From contig NZ_QPIW01000025.1 in assembly GCF_003339505.1 (NCBI RefSeq), positions 1-64,000 of the forward strand: 64,000 nucleotides of DNA, in the 5' to 3' direction. The notes beneath the pieces were generated by a model. The model saw nothing but the letters and a program-made list of their open reading frames with translations, had not been told where the DNA came from and did not search any database. The stretch comes from Runella aurantiaca (GTDB lineage Bacteria > Bacteroidota > Bacteroidia > Cytophagales > Spirosomataceae). Positions 9,307 to 18,610 of this stretch are shown here, one piece after another. A program made the translations under genes and the position numbers. Positions within the stretch are counted from its first letter, which is position 1, and each line of letters begins with the position of its first letter.

Positions 9307-10065
9307 ATGCGTTGTTTTGCTTTAATTGTTTTTTTGGTGACGGCAGTATTTAGTAGCTGTACCGCTACGCCCACGTCTACTGCGGCCCCCGTTGACCACG
9401 CGGCTTGGGACAAACTTCTAAAAAAACACGTAAACGACAAAGGTTTTGTCAATTACACTGCGTTCAAAAAAGATTACGCCGAGCTTAAAAAATACCTAGA
9501 TATGCTCAGTGCGAGCGCTCCCAACGACAAATGGAGCAAAGATGAACAGTTGGCGTACTGGATTAATGCCTATAATGCATTTACGATTCAGTTGATACTA
9601 GACCATTATCCGGGTATCACAAGCATCAAAGACATTGGCTCAAAAATCAAGATTCCGTTTGTCAATACCCCTTGGGATATAAAATTTATTACCATTGGCG
9701 GTACAAAAATGGATTTGAATAACATCGAACACGGGATTATCCGTAAAAAATTTGATGAGCCTCGGATTCACTTTGCGCTGGTGTGCGCGGCCAAATCGTG
9801 CCCACCATTGCGCAACGAAGCATTCGTGGCGGAGCGTTTGGATAAGCAGTTGGATGAGCAGGGACGGGATTTTATCAATGACAAAACCAAGAATAACGTC
9901 ACTAAAAACAAGGCAGATTTATCGAAAATTTTGTCTTGGTACGGGGGAGATTTTACGAAGACAATGCCCATTATTGATTGGGTAAATAAATATTCAACGG
10001 TAAAAGCCGACAAAAAAGCCAGCGTTACGCACATGGATTACGACTGGGATTTGAACGGAAAATAA
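9307..10065 (+). CDS. DUF547 domain lipoprotein
   Basis: A 252-residue secreted protein with a hydrophobic N-terminus ending in a possible lipobox VFSSC (Cys18). The DUF547 domain fills most of the rest and is recognisable by AYWINAYNAFTIQLILDHYPGI and by the HFALVCAAKSCPPLRNEAF stretch. DUF547 has a papain-like or transglutaminase-like look with a conserved Cys, but its activity is not established. A convergent hairpin terminator follows at 10074. Confidence 0.88.
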   Translation: MRCFALIVFLVTAVFSSCTATPTSTAAPVDHAAWDKLLKKHVNDKGFVNYTAFKKDYAELKKYLDMLSASAPNDKWSKDEQLAYWINAYNAFTIQLILDHYPGITSIKDIGSKIKIPFVNTPWDIKFITIGGTKMDLNNIEHGIIRKKFDEPRIHFALVCAAKSCPPLRNEAFVAERLDKQLDEQGRDFINDKTKNNVTKNKADLSKILSWYGGDFTKTMPIIDWVNKYSTVKADKKASVTHMDYDWDLNGK

Positions 10066-10073
10066 TAAATAGA

Positions 10074-10108
10074 TAGCTTCCCGAAAGTGGTAAACTTTCG
10101 GGAAGCTA
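10074..10108. terminator. Bidirectional hairpin terminator
   Basis: Perfect arms tagcttcccgaaagt (10074-10088) and actttcgggaagcta (10094-10108) with a 5-nt loop sit between the convergent DUF547 and Gfo/Idh/MocA genes. Confidence 0.75.
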
Positions 10109-10117
10109 AATCTTGGA

Positions 10118-11467
10118 TTAGGCTTTTACCGCTACGGGTTTTAAGTCGGTAAGGTCAGCGATTTTGACGGGTTGGCCCGTTTTCATGCTTTTACGGGCAC
10201 CGATTCCTACCAAAATGGCCATTGCTCCGTCGCGGCTTCCTGCCGATTGGCGGAAGGTATCCGCCGCGTTGGGATTGCGGAAAATTTTATCTCGTAAGCG
10301 CGCATCGCCGCCGCCGTGCCCTTCGGCTTGCGGAATTTTGATGTATTCTACTTCACCAAAATTCTTGGAAAGCATCAATTCATCGTAGGGTTCACGCGTC
10401 ATTTTTCCTGATTCTTTAACCCACGCTTCCAAACGCCCTTTGGTACCGTTGAACGCGATTCTGTAGCCTTCATACGGCGAATAGGTCGTTAGGGAGTAGC
10501 TCACGTTTACGCCATTGGCGTAGTGAATCGTGGCCGCCATTTTATCATAAATGTTAATGTCTTCTTTGAATACGCAGCCGTCGCGGTGGTAGCCGTCGTG
10601 CTTTTCATTGTCCACGTACAGCGCGGTGAGTCGTTTGTCTTTGGTCACGTCAAAATAAAACTTACATTCGGCTTTATGCGCACAGCTGCGGCAGTTTGTG
10701 CCTCTTATGGTGCCATTTTTTCCATAATGTTCCAACGCTCCTTGGGCATACACGCTTTCGGGCTCAGATTCTAGCCACCAGTTCAATAAGTCAAAATGGT
10801 GACTGGCTTTGTGCACCCAAAGCGAACCGCTTTTTTCTTCCAAACGGTGCCAACGACGGAAATAATCGGCTCCGTGGCTGGTGTCGAGGTACCAATGAAA
10901 ATCCACGGAAGTAACTTTCCCGATGGCTCCTTCGCGCAGCAGTTCGTATAGTTTTTGGCGGTGTGGAGAATAACGGTAGTTGAACGTCACCGTTACTTTT
11001 TTGCCCGTGCGTTTTTCTGCGTCCAAAATCGCCTGGCATTTACCTTCGTCGGTGGTCATAGGTTTTTCCGTCACGATGTCGGCCCCCATTTCCATACCTT
11101 TGATGATAAATTGGTCGTGGGTGGCGTCAACGGTGGTGACGATGAGGATGTCAGGTTTGGTTTCCCGCATCATTTTTTCAAAATCGGTGAACAACGGACA
11201 GTTCACATTCAGCATTTTGCGGGCGGTTTCGGCGCGGCCAGGGTTGATGTCGCAAAGTCCGACAAATTCGATGACGTCGCTAAATTCTTTGACCACTGCT
11301 ACGCCCCACATGCTCGTGCCACGGTGTCCAGTACCTACCATTGCTACTTTACGTTTGGCCGAAGTACCGCTCGCAAAGACGGAGGCTGAGGCCAGCACGC
11401 CCGCGCCAGCCAAGGTTGATTTTTGTAAAAATTCCCGTCGATTAAGGGTTTCTTGAAGATTATTCAT
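10118..11467 (-). CDS. Exported Gfo/Idh/MocA-family oxidoreductase
   Basis: A 449-residue NAD(P)-dependent sugar oxidoreductase. The N-terminus has a twin-arginine signal (NRREFLQKSTLAGAG, Arg10-Arg11), so it is exported folded with its cofactor. The Rossmann fold follows at about 37 with MVGTGHRG, and the conserved EKPMTTDEGKCQA comes later. A cysteine-rich insertion (RGTNCRSCAHKAECKF) is present, as seen in large Bacteroidota secreted members. The ATG at 11467 was chosen over one at 11605 because the longer form would bury the Tat signal and overlap the upstream gene. It follows the rhamnose mutarotase gene, suggesting a sugar-catabolic pair. Confidence 0.87.
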   Translation of the reverse strand: MNNLQETLNRREFLQKSTLAGAGVLASASVFASGTSAKRKVAMVGTGHRGTSMWGVAVVKEFSDVIEFVGLCDINPGRAETARKMLNVNCPLFTDFEKMMRETKPDILIVTTVDATHDQFIIKGMEMGADIVTEKPMTTDEGKCQAILDAEKRTGKKVTVTFNYRYSPHRQKLYELLREGAIGKVTSVDFHWYLDTSHGADYFRRWHRLEEKSGSLWVHKASHHFDLLNWWLESEPESVYAQGALEHYGKNGTIRGTNCRSCAHKAECKFYFDVTKDKRLTALYVDNEKHDGYHRDGCVFKEDINIYDKMAATIHYANGVNVSYSLTTYSPYEGYRIAFNGTKGRLEAWVKESGKMTREPYDELMLSKNFGEVEYIKIPQAEGHGGGDARLRDKIFRNPNAADTFRQSAGSRDGAMAILVGIGARKSMKTGQPVKIADLTDLKPVAVKA

Positions 11468-11514
11468 GTTTGAAAGTTTTGATTTACAATAGGTTATTAT
11501 TTTGGTTATTTGAA

Positions 11515-11829
11515 TCAATCCATGTGAAAAACGCACTCCAAAGACGTGCTCACGGGCGAGTTGTCGGGATTGGTGTCCATAATATCGGCCATGTAAGCCC
11601 ACCATTTTTTTACGATAGGGAGTTGAGGCAAACCATCAGCGGTATTGTTTTCCGTTAGTTTCTGAACGGCAAACAGCACGCCTGTAGTGCGGTCGAGATA
11701 AATGGAGTAGTCACTTACTCCAGCTTCAGTCAGTGCTGCCGAAAGTTCGGGCCAGATTTCGTCGTGACGTTTTTTGTATTCTTCCTCAAAACCAGGTTTG
11801 AGTTTCATCAAAAAGGCAATTTTTTGCAT
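11515..11829 (-). CDS. rhaM: L-rhamnose mutarotase
   Basis: A 104-residue protein of the RhaM/DUF718 family, which interconverts alpha and beta anomers of L-rhamnose or related sugars. Family marks are the N-terminal [18 protein letters not shown] (His and catalytic region), [15 protein letters not shown] and the C-terminal [12 protein letters not shown]. It is upstream of the Gfo/Idh/MocA gene with 47 bp between them and likely in one transcript. No other rhamnose genes are in the window, so the true sugar may differ. Confidence 0.88.
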   Translation of the reverse strand: MQKIAFLMKLKPGFEEEYKKRHDEIWPELSAALTEAGVSDYSIYLDRTTGVLFAVQKLTENNTADGLPQLPIVKKWWAYMADIMDTNPDNSPVSTSLECVFHMD

Positions 11830-12035
11830 GGTATCGGATGGATTACTTTAAAATTGGCAAGTCGTTTATGACACAAATAGAAAAGGATGTTTTGAACCAA
11901 CCCTCCTGTACTTATATGGCTTGAAATTAAATTCTATGCGTAAAAAATCTTATTTGTAATATATTTTATAAAATACAGGTTTAAATAAAAAATATTTTAT
12001 AAAATCGCATTGTTTTTAAACCATACTACCTAACA

Positions 12036-14240
12036 ATGAAGCAGATTTTTGTCGGATTATTGATTGTGTTGACGGTCCAACTCAATGCTCAAGTTTCAAT
12101 CATTCCCAAACCGCAACTCCTCCAACTTCATACGGGAGAATTTACCCTGACGCCCTCCACGGCGATTCAGACCGCCCCTGAGGTGAAAGCGGAAGAAGTG
12201 GTTCGTTTTTTGGTCGAATCGGTCAAGACGCAAACGGGAGTTCAACTCTTGCCCAATGCCAAATCGTTGCCTTTTATTTATCTTAAATCGGATGCCTCTT
12301 TGCAAAACGACGAAGCCTATCGCCTCACCGTTACTGCTGAGCGCATTTTGATTGAGGCCAAAACCAATCGGGGGTTTTTCTGGGCGGTGCAGTCATTGCG
12401 CCAATTGTTGCCTTTTCAGAAAACGGCCTCGGCCAAAATCCCTTGCCTGATGATTGAAGATGCGCCGAGTTTTCAGTGGCGCGGGCACATGATGGACGTA
12501 GCACGGCATTTCTTTCCCGTAAGTTTTATCAAAAAGCAACTGGATTTGATGTCGTTGTATAAACTCAATATTTTTCATTGGCACCTGACCGACGACCAAG
12601 GTTGGCGCATCGAAATCAAAAAATATCCTAAACTAACTTCCGTAGGCGCGTGGCGAAAAGAGCCCGATGGTAGCATACACGGTGGTTTTTATACCCAAGC
12701 CGAAATTAAAGAAGTGGTAGAATATGCCCGTCGGCGGAACATCACGGTGATTCCCGAAATCGAAATGCCGGGCCATTGCGTTGCGGCGTTGGTGGCTTAT
12801 CCCGAATTGGCCTGTACCAATGAAAAACGGGTGGTTCCCAACAGTTGGGGTGTTTTTGGGGATGTGTTTTGTGTTGGTAAAGAGAATGTGTACGTGTTTT
12901 TACAAAACGTATTGGATGAAGTTATGCCGCTGTTTCCGAGTCGTTATGTTCACATCGGTGGCGATGAAGTGCCCAAAACTGCGTGGCAGGCTTCGCCCGA
13001 ATGTCAGGCGTTGATGAAAGCCCAAGGCTTAAAAGATGAGCACGAATTGCAGAGTTATTTCATAAAACGTATTCAAAAATATTTGCAATCGAAAGGAAAA
13101 ACGCTCATTGGGTGGGACGAAATTTTGGAAGGCGGAGCCGACAAAGATGCCATTGTGGAAGTATGGCGAGGCGAAGCTGAAGGTCGAAAAGCACTGGCAA
13201 ACGGTAATCGGATTATTCACGCAGGGCCTTATTATTTCGATTCTCCAAACGCCAATCTGACCCTCAAAAAAGTCTACGAGTACGATAACCTAAGCGACCC
13301 AGCCTACCGACAAAACAGCACTCAGGTTTGGGGGGCGGAGTGTCCGTTGTGGACCGAGCGCGTCACGACCTACAACGCCGAATATATGTTGTATCCTAGA
13401 ATGTTGGCATTTAGCGAAAGCCTTTGGAACAACGGTACGCGCAATTTTGAGGAGTTTCGGGCCCGAGTGCAGCAGCATTACCCCATTCTGACGACCCTAA
13501 AAGTAGCCTACGGCGCCGAAGACAAAAGCTTGATTGATACCAAAATAGAATTTGATGCGGCTCATAAATCATGGTCGCTACGCAGTTATTTGGGCATGAA
13601 AGACTTAGCCATTCGGTACACCCTCAACGGCACCAAACCCACCGCTCAGTCGCCCAAAGCGCAGGAAGTTTTGACGGTAACGAAGCCTGGCAAGATTACG
13701 TTTGCGCCGTTTAGGGGAGATAAGCAGTACCGCGACGCGCAAAGCTACCAAATCATTGAAAATAAGGCCGTAGCCAAAAAGACCATTTGGAACAGTAAAC
13801 CCGATGCGCAATACGCCAAACCCGGTGAATACGGTTTGGTGGATGGCTTGAAAGGAGGAGAATCTTTTGGCGACGGAGTTTGGATGGGTTGGTCGGGGCG
13901 GCCCGTGGATGCAGTGGTTGACATGGGCGAAAAAACAACGTTTCGTTCGGTAAAAATTGATTTTGTTCAGGAAGCAAAATCATGGATTTTATTGCCTAAA
14001 AGCGTCAAAATCTCCGCTTCTGACGATGGTATAACTTTTACAACCCTTATTGAGAAAACCTTTGATGTGAAGCCCTTATTGGACGGAATCGTGAAAGAAA
14101 CGGTGGGCTATGAATCGAAGCAGCCGATTCAAAAAAGATACTTGAGGGTAGAAGCTATTCCGTACGGTAAACTCCCCGTTGGGCACAATGGCGCTGGCGG
14201 AGAAGCTTGGCTTTTTACGGATGAATTGGTCGTTAACTAA
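12036..14240 (+). CDS. Beta-N-acetylhexosaminidase, GH20
   Basis: A 734-residue secreted enzyme removing terminal GlcNAc or GalNAc from glycans. Signal peptide residues 1-19. An N-terminal GH20b domain spans about 20-140, and the catalytic TIM barrel about 145-490 with WHLTDDQGWRIEIKKYP and the catalytic pair Asp310-Glu311 in HIGGDEVPKTAW. A chitobiase-like C-terminal domain is seen around 500-580. A discoidin-like beta-sandwich (about 590-730) ends the protein. It probably acts in the periplasm or outside the cell. It is flanked by a convergent aldo-keto reductase gene and a shared hairpin. Confidence 0.94.
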   Translation: MKQIFVGLLIVLTVQLNAQVSIIPKPQLLQLHTGEFTLTPSTAIQTAPEVKAEEVVRFLVESVKTQTGVQLLPNAKSLPFIYLKSDASLQNDEAYRLTVTAERILIEAKTNRGFFWAVQSLRQLLPFQKTASAKIPCLMIEDAPSFQWRGHMMDVARHFFPVSFIKKQLDLMSLYKLNIFHWHLTDDQGWRIEIKKYPKLTSVGAWRKEPDGSIHGGFYTQAEIKEVVEYARRRNITVIPEIEMPGHCVAALVAYPELACTNEKRVVPNSWGVFGDVFCVGKENVYVFLQNVLDEVMPLFPSRYVHIGGDEVPKTAWQASPECQALMKAQGLKDEHELQSYFIKRIQKYLQSKGKTLIGWDEILEGGADKDAIVEVWRGEAEGRKALANGNRIIHAGPYYFDSPNANLTLKKVYEYDNLSDPAYRQNSTQVWGAECPLWTERVTTYNAEYMLYPRMLAFSESLWNNGTRNFEEFRARVQQHYPILTTLKVAYGAEDKSLIDTKIEFDAAHKSWSLRSYLGMKDLAIRYTLNGTKPTAQSPKAQEVLTVTKPGKITFAPFRGDKQYRDAQSYQIIENKAVAKKTIWNSKPDAQYAKPGEYGLVDGLKGGESFGDGVWMGWSGRPVDAVVDMGEKTTFRSVKIDFVQEAKSWILLPKSVKISASDDGITFTTLIEKTFDVKPLLDGIVKETVGYESKQPIQKRYLRVEAIPYGKLPVGHNGAGGEAWLFTDELVVN

Positions 14241-14247
14241 CTATTAA

Positions 14248-14281
14248 AGTCTTTCCGAGGTCTTGGAACCTTGGAAAGACT
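14248..14281. terminator. Hairpin between convergent genes
   Basis: Arms agtctttccgaggt (14248-14261) and accttggaaagact (14268-14281) pair with one mismatch. The hairpin lies between the hexosaminidase and the aldo-keto reductase stop codons. Confidence 0.6.
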
Positions 14282-14287
14282 CCGTTC

Positions 14288-15274
14288 TTACCACAAATGA
14301 TGCACTTGCGGCTTGATGTATTTTTCATAAATACCGTTGACGGCCGCGCGTTGTTCCGCGCTCAAATCGGAGATACGTAATGCTTCCAAGTTGGCGGTTG
14401 CCTGTTCGGGATTGGACGCCCCAGGAATAATCGTGCTGACGGCCGCAAATTGTAAAATCCAACGTAGCGCTACGGGTGCGAGGTTGGCGTAGGCGGGGAA
14501 AACGGCCTTTAGTTCTTCTACTGCGGCTAAGCCAGTTTCGTAATCAATGCCCGAGAAGGTCTCTCCTTTGTCGAATCGTTCGCCGTTTCGGTTAAAAAAA
14601 CGATGGTCGCCAGCGGTAAAAGAAGAACTTTGGGAAAACTTTCCTGTGAGCAGGCCGCTCGCCAGCGGTACCCGTACAATGACGCCCACGTTGCGTTTCT
14701 GCGCTTGTTCAAAAAACAGCTCGGCAGGACGCTGACGAAACATGTTGAAAATGATTTGGACCGTCGTAACGTTTTCGTATTCAATGCCTTTAAGGGCTTC
14801 TTCTACTTTTTCGACGCTGATGCCTAAGTTCAGGATTTTCCCTTCTTCTTTCAGGCGGTCAAACAATTCAAAGATTTCGGGACGGTAATACACTTCCGTG
14901 GGCGGGCAGTGGAGTTGAATCAAATCGAGGGTTTCGAGGCCCATGTTTTGAAGACTGTCCTCTACGAATTTGCGCAACACCGCTGGCTGATAGGCTTCGT
15001 TGACGTGCGGGCTGAGTTGACGTCCGCATTTGGTGGCTACATAAATCCGCTCGGAGCGGCTCTTGACAAACTTACCTACGGCTTTCTCGCTTTCGCCAGC
15101 CCCGTATACATCGGCTGTGTCTATAAAGTTAATGCCTGCATCAACGGCGGCGTGCAGGATTTTTTCGGCGTTGTCGTGGCTGAAATCGTCGCCCCATTTG
15201 CCGCCTACCTGCCACGTGCCGAGGCTGATTTCTGAAATGTTAAATCCTGTCTTTCCTAATCTTCGATAATTCAT
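14288..15274 (-). CDS. Aldo/keto reductase
   Basis: A 328-residue NADPH-dependent oxidoreductase with the (beta/alpha)8 fold. The N-terminal beta-hairpin MNYRRLGKTGFNISEISLGTW is typical. Catalytic residues appear in NFIDTADVYGAGESE (Asp, Tyr), VATKCGR (Lys) and LIQLHCPP (His). The C-terminal cofactor loop is seen as STIIPGASNPEQATANLEA. It belongs to the group often annotated as YajO/AKR11-like. Substrate unknown. Confidence 0.9.
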   Translation of the reverse strand: MNYRRLGKTGFNISEISLGTWQVGGKWGDDFSHDNAEKILHAAVDAGINFIDTADVYGAGESEKAVGKFVKSRSERIYVATKCGRQLSPHVNEAYQPAVLRKFVEDSLQNMGLETLDLIQLHCPPTEVYYRPEIFELFDRLKEEGKILNLGISVEKVEEALKGIEYENVTTVQIIFNMFRQRPAELFFEQAQKRNVGVIVRVPLASGLLTGKFSQSSSFTAGDHRFFNRNGERFDKGETFSGIDYETGLAAVEELKAVFPAYANLAPVALRWILQFAAVSTIIPGASNPEQATANLEALRISDLSAEQRAAVNGIYEKYIKPQVHHLW

Positions 15275-15445
15275 CAGTAATTAATTTTAATGGTCTGCTT
15301 CAAGTTTACTATTTAATAGGTTGTCGCGGAAATTTCTACTTACTCATTTTAACGGGAGTGGATTTTTAGGAACTAAATAGGCCGTTACTTTGTAATTTAT
15401 ATGTATCTACATATATTTATTGTGGGATTGATTTTGCACCGCAAA

Positions 15446-16318
15446 ATGAAAAGAAACGAATTTATAAAAACTGCCCTGGGAGGGGCTATTGCGATGGAAT
15501 CGTTAAAAGATTTGTATAAATGGAACGAACAACTGGCCGTTAAAGACAGTCTGATGCCGATGTTGTTTGTGGGGCATGGCTCGCCCATGAATGGTATTGA
15601 AAACAACGAGTTCAGCCAAAACTGGAAGAAATTTGGGACCGAAATTCCCGTACCTACGGCCGTATTGGTTGTGTCGGCCCACTGGTATATCCCTAGCACC
15701 AAGGTCACGGCCATGAATGTTCCGCGGACGATTCACGATTTCGGGGGCTTTCCCAAGGCGCTGTTTGATGTTCAATATCCCGTGCCGGGCAGCCCAGCGT
15801 TGGCCCAAGAAACCGCGTCGCTGATTCACAAAACAAAGGTAGGCCTCGACCATGAATGGGGCCTCGACCACGGCACTTGGACGGTGGTGCGACACATGTA
15901 TCCCAAAGCCAATATTCCCGTTTTGCAGTTGAGTATCGACTACACAAAACCCCCGCGCTATCACTATGAGTTGGCAAAAGAACTAGCGGCGTTGCGCAAA
16001 AAAGGCGTGCTGATTATCGGTAGCGGCAACATGGTTCACAACCTTCGTATCCTTGACTGGCAATTGACCGATAAAGGCTATGATTGGGCGATTGAAATGA
16101 ATGAGACTTTTAAGTCATTGATTATCAAGAATGAACATGATGCGCTGATTAATTACGAGCGTTTGGGGCAAGCAGGAAAACTGTCTATACCTACGCCTGA
16201 ACACTATCTGCCGCTGTTGTATATTTTGGGCCTGAAAGAAGAGAAAGACAAAGTAAGTTTCTTCAACGATAAAACCATGTTAGGGGCTATTTCCATGACG
16301 TCGGTGAAAGTAGGATAA
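15446..16318 (+). CDS. 4,5-DOPA-extradiol-dioxygenase-like protein (LigB family)
   Basis: A 290-residue class III extradiol dioxygenase of the YgiD/DODA type. Metal-binding histidines are visible in LFVGHGSPMN, SAHWYIP and GLDHGTWTVVRHMYP. The C-terminal GSGNMVHNLR also fits the family. Enzymes of this group open catechol-type rings such as DOPA. The natural substrate in bacteria is usually unknown. The ATG at 15446 was chosen over the one at 15401, which adds a hydrophobic leader of poor signal quality. A hairpin terminator follows at 16338. Confidence 0.87.
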   Translation: MKRNEFIKTALGGAIAMESLKDLYKWNEQLAVKDSLMPMLFVGHGSPMNGIENNEFSQNWKKFGTEIPVPTAVLVVSAHWYIPSTKVTAMNVPRTIHDFGGFPKALFDVQYPVPGSPALAQETASLIHKTKVGLDHEWGLDHGTWTVVRHMYPKANIPVLQLSIDYTKPPRYHYELAKELAALRKKGVLIIGSGNMVHNLRILDWQLTDKGYDWAIEMNETFKSLIIKNEHDALINYERLGQAGKLSIPTPEHYLPLLYILGLKEEKDKVSFFNDKTMLGAISMTSVKVG

Positions 16319-16337
16319 TGCCATCATTAATCGCCAA

Positions 16338-16371
16338 AAATGCGCTCGTTTGTCAGAGAATGAGCGCATTT
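16338..16371 (+). terminator. Hairpin after the dioxygenase gene
   Basis: Arms aaatgcgctc (16338-16347) and gagcgcattt (16362-16371) form a 10-bp stem 20 bases past the dioxygenase stop. The hairpin lies inside the open upstream extension of the HMG-CoA reductase frame, which supports the later start for that gene. Confidence 0.6.
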
Positions 16372-16434
16372 CTGGTTTATGAAAGGGTTGGTGACGGGTT
16401 TATCATTTCAGTATTTTCTTCGACAGAAAAAAGG

Positions 16435-16442
16435 TATTTTTG
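16435..16442 (+). promoter_or_regulatory. Probable -7 promoter box for HMG-CoA reductase
   Basis: TATTTTTG matches the Bacteroidota -7 consensus TAnnTTTG and lies 22 bases before the chosen ATG at 16465. No clear TTTG -33 box is seen at the right distance, so the call is tentative. Confidence 0.4.
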
Positions 16443-16464
16443 TTGGTATTCCAACCCTCTACCC

Positions 16465-17637
16465 ATGAGTAACGCAAAACTACCGATTGATAAGACCGAC
16501 AATTATACTTCTGAAACAGCACAGGCGCGTCGGGCGTTTGTGACGGAGAAGACGGGTGTTGATTTTCAGCACCTTGCGCAATATTCGTTTGAGCCGTCGG
16601 TGCTAAAAGGCAATATCGAAAACTTTGCGGGCGTTGCGCAAGTACCGATTGGTTTTGCGGGACCGCTAAAAGTGCTTGGTGAATACGCCCAAGGCAATTT
16701 TTATGTGCCTTTGGCCACCACCGAAGGTACATTGGTGGCGAGCTACAACCGTGGCATGAAACTCTGCCGCGAAGCGGGGGGCATTACCACCACCGTCATG
16801 GACGACGCCATGCAGCGCGCACCTTTGTTTGTATTCAAAAATGCCCGTTATTCAAAAGCGTTCGGAGAATGGGTAACCGCTCATTTTGACGAATTAAAAA
16901 CCAAAGCGGAAGAAACAACGTCGGCTGGAAAACTGCTTGATATTGAGCAATATACCGTTGGTAAACTCCATTGGCTGCGCTTTAACTATTCTACGGGCGA
17001 TGCCGCTGGGCAAAACATGGTGACCAAAGCCACGCACCGAGCCTGTCATTGGGTGTTTGACCAAAACATCGAAGGGTTGGAGCATTTCACGATGGCCGCC
17101 AATATGGATACCGACAAAAAACACTCGCACCTAAATACCCTCCAAACGCGCGGTAAACGCGTAGTGGCCGAGATTACGCTTCCGAACGAATTGCTGCAAG
17201 GCATCATGCACGTAAGCAGTGAAGCGCTGTTTAAGCAGCGACAATATTCAAACGCGGGATCGATGTTATCCAATGCCATCAGTAACGGGTCTCATTTTGC
17301 CAATGGAATCACGGCTATTTTTATCGCTACTGGGCAAGACGTTGCCAACGTTGCCGAATCCTCAGCGGGCATCGTTTATGTAGAATTGAAACCCAACGGA
17401 GATTACTATTTTTCCATCACGATTCCTTCCCTTATTGTGGCCACTTACGGCGGCGGAACGGGTTTAGCTACGCAACGAGAGTGTTTGCAAATGATGGATT
17501 GCTTCGGTGCGGGAAAAGTGAATAAATTAGCAGAAATTGTGGCCGCAACGGTGCTTTGCGGTGAGTTGTCACTGGGCGCGGCCATCGTGGCCAACGAATG
17601 GGTCAGCAGTCACGAACAATACGGCCGCAATCGTTAA
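16465..17637 (+). CDS. Hydroxymethylglutaryl-CoA reductase
   Basis: A 390-residue enzyme reducing HMG-CoA to mevalonate. Motifs are those of the class I type: ENFAGVAQVPIGFAGPL (52-68), catalytic Glu87 in ATTEG, the nucleotide loop GDAAGQNM (178-185), Lys218/Lys219 in DTDKKH, Asp292 in GQDVANVAESS, and a C-terminal catalytic His383 in SSHEQYGRN. It lacks the N-terminal membrane anchor of eukaryotic forms. Other mevalonate genes are not in the window. It is followed by a crotonase gene and the 4-hydroxybutyryl-CoA dehydratase on the same strand. I chose ATG 16465 because the frame upstream contains a terminator hairpin. Confidence 0.93.
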   Translation: MSNAKLPIDKTDNYTSETAQARRAFVTEKTGVDFQHLAQYSFEPSVLKGNIENFAGVAQVPIGFAGPLKVLGEYAQGNFYVPLATTEGTLVASYNRGMKLCREAGGITTTVMDDAMQRAPLFVFKNARYSKAFGEWVTAHFDELKTKAEETTSAGKLLDIEQYTVGKLHWLRFNYSTGDAAGQNMVTKATHRACHWVFDQNIEGLEHFTMAANMDTDKKHSHLNTLQTRGKRVVAEITLPNELLQGIMHVSSEALFKQRQYSNAGSMLSNAISNGSHFANGITAIFIATGQDVANVAESSAGIVYVELKPNGDYYFSITIPSLIVATYGGGTGLATQRECLQMMDCFGAGKVNKLAEIVAATVLCGELSLGAAIVANEWVSSHEQYGRNR

Positions 17638-17684
17638 AATACATCATTCTCACTCCTGAATTCTGACTTCTAACTCCTGAAATC

Positions 17685-18440
17685 ATGTATCAAGACATTC
17701 TTTTTTCACAAGCAGATGGCATTGCCCGCATCACGTTCAATCGCCCGTCGGTGCTCAATGCCCTTAGTCCCAATCTCATCGCCGAGCTCACCGACGCTAC
17801 CCAAAAAGTGGCTTTGGACGAATCCGTCAAAGTACTCATCGTGACGGGTACGGGCAGGGCATGGTCGGCGGGAGTGGATTTAAAAGCCCTCAACGAAAGC
17901 ATTCAGGGCGGGCATTTCTCCAATTTTGAGGTCATGGAAATGGGCGTTGCCTTTATTTTGGCGCTTCAATCCATGCCTCAAGTGACCATCGCGCAGGTAA
18001 ACGGACATTGCTATACGGGTGCGACGGAATTGATGATGGCATTCGACTTGGTCTATGCCGCCGACGAGGCACAAATTGGCGATACGCACACCAAATGGGG
18101 CATTGCGCCCAAGTGGGGTATGACCCAGCGGTTGCAACAAAAAGTAGGTTTGATGAAGGCCATGGAAATGTCGTTTACGGCGCAACCCGTGTCGGGTAAA
18201 GAAGCCGAGCGTATTGGACTGGTGAATAAGTCAGTGCCTTTAACTGAGCTGGAATCCACGGTAAATCAGGTAGCTGAAAAAATCATCGGAAACTCGGCCC
18301 AGACCATTGCCGCCATGAAAAAGATGTACTATTTCGGCGCCAATCACGGCCTGCATCGCGGCTTGGAATACGAATGGGACGCCGATTTTAAAATCACGGA
18401 CCGGGAGGAATTTTTAAGGAATTTTGAGAAGAATAAATAA
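17685..18440 (+). CDS. Enoyl-CoA hydratase/isomerase family protein
   Basis: A 251-residue crotonase-fold protein. The oxyanion-hole segments are visible as AWSAGVDLKAL and NGHCYTGATELMMAFDLV. The first catalytic Glu equivalent is present in TGATELM. The second, usually in a PExxxGxxPxxGxTQRL context, is replaced: the sequence reads THTKWGIAPKWGMTQRL, with His in the Glu place. It may therefore be an isomerase or another crotonase activity instead of a hydratase. It lies 47 bp after HMG-CoA reductase and before 4-hydroxybutyryl-CoA dehydratase, which suggests a CoA-thioester pathway. Confidence 0.88.
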   Translation: MYQDILFSQADGIARITFNRPSVLNALSPNLIAELTDATQKVALDESVKVLIVTGTGRAWSAGVDLKALNESIQGGHFSNFEVMEMGVAFILALQSMPQVTIAQVNGHCYTGATELMMAFDLVYAADEAQIGDTHTKWGIAPKWGMTQRLQQKVGLMKAMEMSFTAQPVSGKEAERIGLVNKSVPLTELESTVNQVAEKIIGNSAQTIAAMKKMYYFGANHGLHRGLEYEWDADFKITDREEFLRNFEKNK

Positions 18441-18446
18441 ATACGC

Positions 18447-18503
18447 GAAGACTTGGAAAGTTTTGCACACTCAAGAATACGAAACTTTCCAAGCTTATGC
18501 TTC
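18447..18503. terminator. Hairpin after the crotonase gene
   Basis: Arms cttggaaagttt (18452-18463) and aaactttccaag (18482-18493) form a perfect 12-bp stem, with short outer gaag/cttc pairing. No strong T run follows. It separates the crotonase and dehydratase genes, so they may be separate transcripts or partly uncoupled. Confidence 0.5.
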
Positions 18504-18610
18504 GTAAAATTAAAGATAAATAAAGATAATTTTTGGTAGAATAAACTATTGATAATCAAAGCATTAAATGGTGTAATATTAATAATGTCATTAATTTATT
18601 ACTAAAATAA

